Assembly: GCA_024231695.1 (NCBI GenBank)
Contig: JAAEQF010000662.1
Location: 1-43,517, forward strand
DNA: 43,517 bases
Direction of reading: 5' to 3'
Source: FCB group bacterium
Lineage (GTDB): Bacteria; Zixibacteria; MSB-5A5; GN15; JAAZOE01
Positions 9,122 through 16,500 of this stretch are shown piece by piece. Position 1 is the stretch's first letter, and the number at the start of each line of letters is the position of its first letter. Position numbers and translations under genes: made by a program. The notes under the pieces were generated by a model. It searched no databases. It saw only the letters and a program-made list of their open reading frames with translations, and was not told where the DNA came from.

Positions 9122-9169
9122 TTTGCCACCAGTCCTTTGCCCCACAATTGCCTTTTCATTCATACCGAA

Positions 9170-9826
9170 TCAATATTTAGTATCGTCCAGGTATTCCCGA
9201 ACGAATGCCCCAATTGTAGTCTCGGTAAACAATCCGTTGCTGAAATTATAAAATCTGATTTTGGTTTTGTCCGGTTCCATCTTCTTGATATTCGGCTGAC
9301 CATCATTTAGAATATTCAAGGTCCCCAAGCTGAAAGCCCGAATGATCGGGTCTGCCTCAGCCAGACCTGCTTCCACATCGGCCGCAAACTCCCGAAAGGG
9401 GTCAGCGTCGACCGAGGCGGCGCGAAAAACAGCCATAAAGGCGCCGCGTTCAAACGGTTCCTCCCGAAAATAAGCCGGCAGCAATGGTCCGTATTCCGGT
9501 ATAAGCGCCGGAACGTTGACCAGGATTTCACCGATAATTTCCGGCGAATGCCAGCCCACTCCACCCGACTCGTCACTCATATGCCACAACAGCCGGCGGA
9601 TTGTATCACGCACTTTTTCAAGATTCTTTGCCGCCATTAGGGCGGCCACCCGACCAACCCCCTCAATTGCCCGCCAGGCGATTAATTCATCGGAGTCATA
9701 GGTTAAAGACACAAGCCTTCTCAAAGGACTGGAAAGGGTTGTGGCCCATTGCTCCAGAGCATTAAAATCCCGCTTGGTCAACATCTCCCGGATATAAGCC
9801 TTCTGTTGGTTGAAAGTTGTTGTCAT
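9170..9826 (-). CDS. HEAT-like repeat protein of the DVU0298 type
   Basis: A 218-residue, cytoplasmic, all-helical protein with no signal peptide or membrane segment. The segment RLLWHMSDESGGVGWHSPEI resembles the signature of DVU0298-type HEAT-repeat proteins that I recall from sulfate reducers and other anaerobes. Flanking helices repeat at about 30 residues (WRAIEGVGRVAALMA; RGAFMAVFRAASVD; IIRAFSLGTLNIL). HEAT repeats usually bind protein partners; the biochemical role of this family is not known to me. AGGACAG precedes the ATG. It lies between superoxide reductase and the reductase pseudogene, all minus strand, suggesting a link to redox proteins, but a hairpin in front could separate its transcription. 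Confidence 0.7.
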   Translation of the reverse strand: MTTTFNQQKAYIREMLTKRDFNALEQWATTLSSPLRRLVSLTYDSDELIAWRAIEGVGRVAALMAAKNLEKVRDTIRRLLWHMSDESGGVGWHSPEIIGEILVNVPALIPEYGPLLPAYFREEPFERGAFMAVFRAASVDADPFREFAADVEAGLAEADPIIRAFSLGTLNILNDGQPNIKKMEPDKTKIRFYNFSNGLFTETTIGAFVREYLDDTKY

Positions 9827-9841
9827 ATTCTGTCCTGATTT

Positions 9842-9869
9842 AAGACGGGACGGTTAAGCGTCCCGTCTT
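9842..9869 (-). terminator. Strong hairpin between superoxide reductase and HEAT gene
   Basis: An 11-bp perfect stem (9842-9852 with 9859-9869) and a 6-nt loop. In the minus direction the tail is only TTAAAT, so it may be a weak terminator or attenuator rather than a full stop. Confidence 0.5.
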
Positions 9870-9903
9870 TGTGAAGATTCGTCCGGTCCTGACTTGAAAT
9901 CGC

Positions 9904-10284
9904 TTAAACGGTCTGCCATAAACCGTGAAGATTGCAAAATTCCCGGACAGTTATATTTTTTCCTTCAATGGGGAAGAAAACCTCCGGGGCGTCACCGGGA
10001 TTTAAGAATTGGCGATATGCTTTTCCATCGACAATCGCCTCAATCCATTCAATCGAATGTTCTTCTTCCATCGGATGGGCAACGGAGCCAACGGTGACCT
10101 TGATACCGTCATCGGTTTTCACCACTACCGGAACATGTTTTTCCAGCGCAGCATCGGTTGAACCGGCATTCAGAAGTTCCATCGGCTGATTACAACAAAC
10201 CAGCTGTCCGGCTCCGGCATGAACCATTTCCACCATGTTGCCGCAGGCATTGCATTTATATACCTGAAGTTTTTCTGTAGCCAT
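9904..10284 (-). CDS. dfx: Desulfoferrodoxin (2Fe superoxide reductase)
   Basis: A 126-residue superoxide reductase, which reduces superoxide to peroxide without making oxygen, as in anaerobes. Center I is the desulforedoxin-type Fe(Cys)4 site at C11, C14, C30, C31 (CNACGN ... LVCCNQPM). The catalytic center II ligands are H50 (KHVP), H70 (AHPM), H76 (EEHSIEW), C117 and H120 (CNLHG). E48 next to KHVP matches the conserved glutamate. ATG 10284 is chosen: GAGGAGG is 8 nt upstream and the protein then starts [11 protein letters not shown] as usual. An earlier in-frame start would add 17 residues. Downstream of the peroxiredoxin gene, it fits a two-step superoxide-to-peroxide-to-water pathway. 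Confidence 0.96.
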   Translation of the reverse strand: MATEKLQVYKCNACGNMVEMVHAGAGQLVCCNQPMELLNAGSTDAALEKHVPVVVKTDDGIKVTVGSVAHPMEEEHSIEWIEAIVDGKAYRQFLNPGDAPEVFFPIEGKNITVREFCNLHGLWQTV

Positions 10285-10338
10285 TTGGTACTCCTCCTCA
10301 AAAAATTCCTTGATTACTTTGCTCATGACCGCCATTTC

Positions 10339-10357
10339 CCCCCGGTTAAACCGGGGG
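10339..10357. other. GC-rich hairpin between peroxiredoxin and superoxide reductase genes
   Basis: A perfect 7-bp stem (cccccgg / ccggggg) around TTAAA. No T-run follows in the minus direction, so it is not a typical terminator. It may be an mRNA processing or stability element within the operon. Confidence 0.4.
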
Positions 10358-10382
10358 AGAAAACAAATTTTAGTCAGGCCGC

Positions 10383-10970
10383 TTAGGCATGCTTGGCCAG
10401 ATAATCGGCAACCCCTTCGGCTGTCGGTTTCATGGCCTCTTCGCCGTCACGCCAGTTGGCCGGGCAGACTTCACCGTGCTTTTCGGTGAATTGGAGAGCG
10501 TCGAGCATGCGCAAAGCCTCATCGACATTCCGTCCCAAACCGAGATCATTGACCAGTTCATGGCGGACAACTCCTTCCTTGTCGATCAAGAACAGACCGC
10601 GCAGAGCCACCGCGCCGTCGCCGGTCAGTACGCCGTAGTCGCGCGATATATTTTTGGTCAAATCGGCCACAAGCGGATATTGAACATTGCCGATTCCGCC
10701 GTTTTCGACAGTCGTGCTTTTCCAGGCCAGATGAGTAAAATGCGAATCAACCGAAACGCCGATCACTTCCGCGTTTCTTTTTTTAAACTCGGCCAGCTGC
10801 TTGTCGAAAGCGATGATTTCCGAAGGACACACAAAGGTGAAATCAAGCGGGTAGAAAAACAGCACTACATACTTCCCCTTAAAGGAGGAAAGATTAAGTT
10901 CCTGAAACTGGTTGTCGGCCATCACTGCCTGAGCCGTAAAATCCGGGGCTTCTCTGGTTACGAGTGACAT
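10383..10970 (-). CDS. Typical 2-Cys peroxiredoxin (AhpC/Prx1 type)
   Basis: A 195-residue thiol peroxidase that reduces H2O2 and organic peroxides. The peroxidatic cysteine is C48 in [11 protein letters not shown], and the resolving cysteine is C169 in EVCPANW. The conserved active-site Arg is R124 (ALRG). Length and C-terminal extension fit the AhpC/Prx1 subgroup. AGGA precedes the ATG by about 8 nt. The cognate reductase (AhpF-like or thioredoxin reductase) is not in the window, and the only flavin reductase nearby is the broken gene at 8306-9121. It sits between ferritin and superoxide reductase in an apparent peroxide-stress group headed by PerR. Confidence 0.95.
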   Translation of the reverse strand: MSLVTREAPDFTAQAVMADNQFQELNLSSFKGKYVVLFFYPLDFTFVCPSEIIAFDKQLAEFKKRNAEVIGVSVDSHFTHLAWKSTTVENGGIGNVQYPLVADLTKNISRDYGVLTGDGAVALRGLFLIDKEGVVRHELVNDLGLGRNVDEALRMLDALQFTEKHGEVCPANWRDGEEAMKPTAEGVADYLAKHA

Positions 10971-11023
10971 GATAACTGTCCTTTCTTGTTTTTTTCTTTA
11001 TTCCAATTATTTGTTCTGCAAAT

Positions 11024-11533
11024 TTACACTGTCGGTTCGGCCGGTACCGGCGCACGCTGGCTCAGTTCGCCGTCGAGCATGAAACGCGCTACTCCGTTAT
11101 CGCCAACCATTTTCATCTTATCCACGATTTCCTTGACATTGGCTTCCTCTTCCACCTGCTCGGTGACAAACCACTGCAGGAAGGTGACGGCCATATGATC
11201 CTTTTCAGCCATAGCCAGGTCAACCAGATCATTTATCAGGCCGCTGACCAGCCGTTCATGCGCCAAGGCCTCTTCAAATATCTCCAGCGGCGAATTCCAC
11301 TCGGTCTTCGGTCCCTCTATCGCTGTTAAGATAACCTGACCGTCGCGATCATGAATGAAGTCGTAGAATTTCATTACATGCGTCATTTCCTCCTGCGCCT
11401 GAATCCTCATCCAGTTGGCCATCCCTTTCAGGTTTCCCGATTCCAAATAGGCCGACATGGAGAGATAGAAATAGGAAGAGTACATTTCCGCATTGAGATG
11501 AGCGTTGAAGGCGTCTTGTATTTTCTGGTTCAT
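11024..11533 (-). CDS. ftnA: Ferritin, non-haem (FtnA type)
   Basis: A 169-residue iron-storage ferritin, expected to form a 24-mer that oxidises Fe(II) and stores it as mineral. The ferroxidase ligands appear as E16 (NAEMYSSYFY), E49 and H52 (QEEMTHVMKF), E93 (ALAHERL), and Q126/E129 (WFVTEQVEEE). No haem-binding bacterioferritin Met pattern is evident. AAGGAG precedes the ATG by about 10 nt. It lies between perR and the peroxiredoxin gene on the same strand, so iron sequestration is physically linked to peroxide defence. The C-terminal tail (ELSQRAPVPAEPTV) is variable in the family. Confidence 0.94.
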   Translation of the reverse strand: MNQKIQDAFNAHLNAEMYSSYFYLSMSAYLESGNLKGMANWMRIQAQEEMTHVMKFYDFIHDRDGQVILTAIEGPKTEWNSPLEIFEEALAHERLVSGLINDLVDLAMAEKDHMAVTFLQWFVTEQVEEEANVKEIVDKMKMVGDNGVARFMLDGELSQRAPVPAEPTV

Positions 11534-11642
11534 TTTGATAACACTCCTTTTCCAAAACCTTAATTATCTGCTTACTGCCCCGTTTTCCAGAGGCTTTCCC
11601 GAAGGATCCAGGCCTCTTTAGTGGTCACTATTATCCCCTGCA

Positions 11643-12065
11643 TCACAACCTTTTTTCCTCCCCCGCATTCTGCCGGTTACGGCAGGAGGGACAAAGACCG
11701 ACGAATTCAAAATGATGATCCAGAATTCGATAACCTCGAATTTCCTTGATCTGAGGTTCCGTCTGACCGGCGGGCAGAGCATTTATATCGTCCATCCGAT
11801 GGCAACTGACGCAGCGGATATGATGATGTTTTTTGGTATTGCCGTCGTAGCGTGATTTGGAACTGCCCATATCCAGCTTGTTGATCAGGCCGTTCCGGAC
11901 CAGAAGATCGAGGTTTCGATAAACCGTGCCCAGACTTATGCGAGGCAGGCGCCGGCGAAGATCCTCGTACAACTCGGCGGCGGTCGGATGATAATCCGGC
12001 TTATCCAGTACTTCCTGAATCATCCTTCGCTGAGGAGTAATTCTCTGTATTTTACCGTTCGCCAT
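11643..12065 (-). CDS. perR: PerR-type peroxide-sensing Fur-family repressor
   Basis: A 140-residue winged-helix metalloregulator. Aligned with B. subtilis PerR at a constant offset of 11 residues, the regulatory-metal ligands are all present: H26, D74, H80, H82, D93 (PerR H37, D85, H91, H93, D104). The structural zinc cysteines C85, C88, C125, C128 (CVSC, CPSC) are also present. The Asp at position 74 (RYDG) rather than Glu favours PerR over Fur. The recognition helix is ISLGTVYRNLDLL. ATG 12065 is chosen, with AAGGTG 7 nt upstream; a TTG two codons earlier is less likely. AT-rich palindromes lie immediately upstream, suggesting autoregulation and control of the ferritin-like genes transcribed the other way. 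Confidence 0.92.
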   Translation of the reverse strand: MANGKIQRITPQRRMIQEVLDKPDYHPTAAELYEDLRRRLPRISLGTVYRNLDLLVRNGLINKLDMGSSKSRYDGNTKKHHHIRCVSCHRMDDINALPAGQTEPQIKEIRGYRILDHHFEFVGLCPSCRNRQNAGEEKRL

Positions 12066-12076
12066 ATCCAAACACC

Positions 12077-12098
12077 TTATTACTAATAATTACTATTA
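12077..12098. promoter_or_regulatory. Candidate PerR/Fur operator upstream of perR
   Basis: A perfect 6-1-6 palindrome TTATTA-C-TAATAA (12077-12089) overlaps a second inverted repeat TAATA-N5-TATTA (12084-12098). It resembles the AT-rich, palindromic Per box (TTATAATNATTATAA) in composition and symmetry but not exactly. It lies 11-33 nt upstream of the perR ATG, abutting the ribosome site, so repression could act at a start site close to the gene. Confidence 0.45.
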
Positions 12099-12397
12099 CT
12101 GATTAGAACAGAGATTTCACCAATTTGTTCCTCTCTGACCAGACATATTTAAAAAAAATATTCTGCGCCCCCAAAAACCTCGTATGCTATTAATACACAA
12201 CGGTTTTGGTCAATATGATAGGCCCGGGGAAAGCAGTCCCACTGTTGTCAAAACAGCATGAATCTTAACAATAATTAATTACCGTGTTGTATTAGTTATG
12301 GCGTATGAGTTATAGCAATTTGATTATGTGGGATCGAAGTGCTTGACGGCTGATATGCAACCTCAGTGAAGATTGAGATAATCAGGATTTCTCAAAT
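12099..12397. other. Divergent intergenic region between perR and the ferritin-like genes
   Basis: About 300 nt of AT-rich DNA with no gene I can support. It must hold the promoters for perR (leftward) and the ferritin-like pair (rightward), but I find no hexamer pair good enough to name. AT-rich stretches around 12265-12305 could hold further Fur-family sites. Confidence 0.4.
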
Positions 12398-12490
12398 ATG
12401 GAAGTCCTTGGGAACTTTAGCCATAAAGCGGTGGTTGTAGATGCTAACAAGATGGATGAAAAACAACCAATATATAATAACGAACAATAA
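12398..12490 (+). CDS. Possible 30-residue small ORF before the ferritin-like gene
   Basis: ATG 12398 to TAA 12488-12490 encodes a polar peptide starting MEVLGNFSHK. The stop is 18 nt before the start of the ferritin-like gene, and a weak AGGA lies about 11 nt upstream. I recognise no family. It may be a leader peptide or chance. Confidence 0.2.
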   Translation: MEVLGNFSHKAVVVDANKMDEKQPIYNNEQ

Positions 12491-12508
12491 GGTTTGGAGG
12501 AACTGAAA

Positions 12509-12946
12509 ATGTCGACAAAAGAATTACAGCAGGGGATTATCGATAACATGCGCCGCTGGCAGAAGATTGAAAATGTGTCGGTCACGCAGTGCAGTGAAAT
12601 CATAGCCAAAACCAACAATCCGATTATTCGCATGGTCATGGAAGTTATCCTGGCCGACTCCCAACGGCATTATGCTACACAGGAACTGATTGCCACCAGT
12701 CTGGAAACCGGCACTATTTCCGTTACTCCGGATGAGCTGGCCGAAGTCTGGGATTTGATCCAGACGCACATTGAAATGGAGAAAAAGGCCGAGGAACTGG
12801 CCAGGGAGAGTCTGGAGATGCTCAAGGGCAAGAAAATGGTCGTTCAGGAATATCTGCTGGGTTATCTGATGAAGGACGAAGCCAAGCATGATTTTCTACT
12901 GGAAAATCTTGAGGCGATCAAAAAAGGAATGTACCCGTACGGTTGA
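12509..12946 (+). CDS. Ferritin-like four-helix protein
   Basis: A 145-residue, all-helical protein with ferritin/rubrerythrin-like character. Acidic helices contain E45 (VMEVILADSQRH), E89/E91 (HIEMEKKAEEL) and an ExxH pair, E124 and H127 (KDEAKHDFL). The first half lacks a clean second ExxH, so a full diiron site is uncertain. ATG 12509 is chosen because GGAGG (12496-12500) is 8 nt upstream; an in-frame TTG at 12494 precedes that site. It is divergent from perR and 80 nt upstream of a clearer rubrerythrin-type gene on the same strand, so both are probably iron/peroxide responsive. An alternative is a metal-free structural homologue. Confidence 0.65.
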   Translation: MSTKELQQGIIDNMRRWQKIENVSVTQCSEIIAKTNNPIIRMVMEVILADSQRHYATQELIATSLETGTISVTPDELAEVWDLIQTHIEMEKKAEELARESLEMLKGKKMVVQEYLLGYLMKDEAKHDFLLENLEAIKKGMYPYG

Positions 12947-13026
12947 TCATAAAGCCGATGCTTACTGATTTTGTTCCGTGAGGGGGTCAGTTTTTGCCCG
13001 TGATGAATGAATTTGAGGAGGATTGA

Positions 13027-13479
13027 ATGAAGTTGAATACAATTGAAGAGATTCTCGATTTTGCAATCGAGCAGGAACAACTGGCCTCGGATTTCTATAC
13101 TGATCTGGCCGGGCGTATGGATAAGCCTAACATGAAGAAAGTGTTTGAGGACTTCGCTCAGGAAGAACAGGGCCACAAGAAAAAACTGCTGAGCGTCAAG
13201 ACAGGCAAATTTTCCATGCCGACCCGACAGAAGGTTCAGGATCTGGGTATTGGCGATCATCTGGTGCAGGTCGAACTGACCGCTGATATCGATTTTCAGG
13301 ATGCTTTAATACTAGCCATGAAAGCCGAAAAGGCCGCTTTCAAGCTTTATGCTCAACTGGCCGAAGCGGCCGACGATGAAAAGGCTAAAGCCCTCTTTCA
13401 GTCACTGGCCCAGGAAGAAGCCAGGCACAAACTGCGTTTTGAGATCGAGTACGACGATTTTGCCTATCAGGAAAACTAA
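13027..13479 (+). CDS. Rubrerythrin-type ferritin-like diiron protein (no rubredoxin domain)
   Basis: A 150-residue protein made of two helix pairs that repeat the same pattern, E(x6)Y then ExxH. The first has E17 ... Y24 (EQEQLASDFY) with E47/H50 (QEEQGHKK). The second has E101 ... Y108 (KAEKAAFKLY) with E131/H134 (QEEARHKL). This is the diiron ligand set of rubrerythrins, which reduce H2O2 with electrons from rubredoxin or similar carriers. The C-terminal rubredoxin domain of classical rubrerythrin is absent, so the electron donor must be separate or the role may be iron handling. GAGGAG precedes the ATG. It probably forms an operon with the ferritin-like gene and ends at a strong terminator. 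Confidence 0.85.
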   Translation: MKLNTIEEILDFAIEQEQLASDFYTDLAGRMDKPNMKKVFEDFAQEEQGHKKKLLSVKTGKFSMPTRQKVQDLGIGDHLVQVELTADIDFQDALILAMKAEKAAFKLYAQLAEAADDEKAKALFQSLAQEEARHKLRFEIEYDDFAYQEN

Positions 13480-13493
13480 GCGATAGACCAAAG

Positions 13494-13529
13494 AAAAAGC
13501 CCCGGCCGAAAAAGGCCGGGGCTTTTTTT
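13494..13529. terminator. Bidirectional terminator between rubrerythrin and DUF11-protein genes
   Basis: A 10-bp stem agccccggcc (13498-13507) / ggccggggct (13514-13523), with an A-run before it and a T-run after it (to 13529). It serves both converging genes. Confidence 0.93.
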
Positions 13530-13543
13530 GTGCGCCTTGGCGC

Positions 13544-16500
13544 TTATTTAAAAGTCACTTTGTTCGAATTGACGATCATCTCATTGGCCGCCGGCGTTTT
13601 CACTCGCACTTTGGCGCCTGCTTCGCCTTTAAGAGTCTCGTTTTCACCGGCCTTGATGCGGTAATAAACCACCGCTTTCTGGCGAGCGTCCAAACGACCG
13701 CCGTGAATCACCAGGTGGCCGTCTTCGACTTCCGCAAAACCGGGCTTGTCGTTGACGATGACACTGCCGGTGATGAGAAGGGCTCCCTGAGGCAGGAGAT
13801 CCTTGATCATCATATCATCAGCCGGAACCGAACTTGTATTTTCGATTATCAACCGGACTTCCCAGACATCCTTCACTTCGCCCTGCGAAGCAGTCATCAG
13901 GGTATCCCAGTTATACGGTTCCAATTCCAGTGTGGTCGTATCCACCCACCGCCTGACGGCTGCAGCAACCGGAGCAATATGGGCTTTGGTGCGGCCGGTG
14001 ATGAAGGCCTCAACCCGGCGGTTGTGCGCCAGTGCTTCGACAGAACGTCCGGTATCTACCGGTCGAGTGGCGGCGAACCGTTCATAAGACATATTGGCCG
14101 CCTCAATCGTCCCCTCGGCTACGAACCAGTCATAAACAGATTTGGAGCGCGCTTCTGAGAGTTCCCAGTTGGAAGGGAAGAGCATGCGGATATTGCGAAT
14201 GTCGGCGTGACCTTCGAACTTGCACAGGAGGTTCTCATAGTTTTTCATCGTATCGGCCAGAGCCTGCATGCGCGGCACATCTTCCTGCCGGATGTCGGCC
14301 ATGGCGGTTACGAAGTAAGCGACAATGAGATTGGTGTCGATGGCCCGCGCCGGAATTCGGGCGAACGGTCCCAGCGGTAATTCGGCCAGCGGCGAAACCA
14401 CCGGTGCGGCGGTAACGGCTGCCGGAGCGGCCAAGCCGGTCGGTTTAGACGGGTCGGCTTCCAGATACAGACTATTGGTCAGATACCGCTGTTCGTCATC
14501 GGGCATGTCTTTCAGCGAATACAGAACTTTCTGTTCCAGCGGCTGAGGTTCCCGATTGACATCATAAACCAGCTTGTTGTCCACCTGCTCGGCGGGCTGA
14601 TCCTGATTATCATGTACAATACGTTGTGCCTCGCCGGGGAATTGATCGATGACACGCGTTCGTTCAGGATCGATTTCCTGATTGGGTTGAAGCGTAACCT
14701 CATAATCGATGACGACTTCATCGTTGTAAGGATCGCCCTCAGGGCTTAAGGTGGCCACTTTGGTCACCAGCACCTGCGGTACCCGGGCCGCCATCTTGTC
14801 AACTTTCAAACGCGGGGCTTCGGGGCATATCCTGAAGAGAATATAGGCTTCACTGGTTTCGTGGACGTGAGCGAAGACGGAAGACGGTTGGCCCTCGGCC
14901 ATCTTGTATCCATCCAGATCACGTTCATCAAGAGCCACCACCCGTTCACCGGCCCTGACGGTATTGAAATAGAACATTCCCTTTTCATTGGCCTGCGATT
15001 GCGAACCGTCGTCAAGATAAATGTCTATTCCGGCCGGGATCGAATCCTGTTCGGCGACACCGTCGCCGTCACAGTCCACGATAACCTTGCCACGGATCGA
15101 GCCGGGCAGGACCTTGGACAGGATATGAACCACGGCTCTGACTGTATCCGATCCGATCGAATCGGTGCCGATGGTGGTCATGGCCCAGGCTTTGTTTTCA
15201 TTTGGGCCCGGGGCCGCGGCCGCGCCGACTACCGCCGTATATTCGATAGTGATTATTTCGCCGGTGGGTAGGTCACCCAAAGACCAGAGATAGGGATCGA
15301 GAGGGTTCGGGTCGGTATAAGCCGCGCCGTCACGACTGCAACTGCTGTCGATATAATAAATACCGACCGGCATTTCATCGTACAATTCGACACTTTCGGC
15401 CAGAATTGGCTTTTGATTCTCGACGGTAATGGTGTAATGGAGGAAATCACCGATCATGGCCGTCGTCGGGCTGACCGCTTTGGTGACGATTAGATCTGGA
15501 TCACCGAGGATAACCAGCGTTTCCACCGGACCGTAACTCTCCGCTTCACCCATTTCGTTTCTACCGTCGATCCGGGCGATATTGACATAGTCTAAATCGC
15601 GGTTGATATCCTGCGGTACGGCCACATCATAAGTGATTCTTACCGTGTCATTGACATTGAAAGTACCGATGGTGACCGTATCCGGATCGGTTTCGGTGCT
15701 GGTGGCAGTAACATCGTTCAACTCGGTCGTGCCGGGAACGAGTTCGAAATCATCCGGCAGATCATCGATTAACACCGCTTCGTACAGAATTCCGGGGCCG
15801 TTGTTGGTGGCTACGATGGTATAGGTGACCGTATCGCCCGGCCTGACGGCGGCCGGATCGACCGATTTTTCGATGACGACATCCGGCGACAGGAAACTGA
15901 TACGGGTAACCGCATTGTCCCGCAGCACCGGTTCGGGAGCGATGATATTGGCCCAGTTGGTAATGATGGCTCCATCGGGAGCGTCTGGGTCAACAATGAC
16001 GTGGAACTGGAATTGCTCGAAACCGGTCGTTATCGAAGGGATATCCCAGGTGATAGTGTTGGTACCGGGATTGTACTGTCCATATCCGGTGGCCGAACCG
16101 ACAATGTGACCGACCAGGTCGGGAATGGTGTCGGTAACGACGATGTTGTTGATCGGCAAAAATCCCAGTTTGGTGACGGTTACGGTGTAAACCAGCGTAT
16201 CGAACGGCCTGGCTATACTGTCACTGACGGTTTTGGAGATGAGCAATTCATTGGGGACGAGCTTCAGAACGAAAGTCTTGACCTCATTGCTTAAAACCGT
16301 ATCGGGCTCGATGATGGCGGCCTGATTGACAATCGAATCGCCGGTTTCCGCGAGCAGATCGACAGTAACCTTGAAGACCAGAGTATCGATCTGGCTGGGC
16401 TGCAGCGACGGAATCGTCCAGTCAAGCCGGTTGTTGATAATATTGTAATCACCTAAGGGATCGACGCTTCCGCTTACATAGTCGGACAGATCGGGAATAG

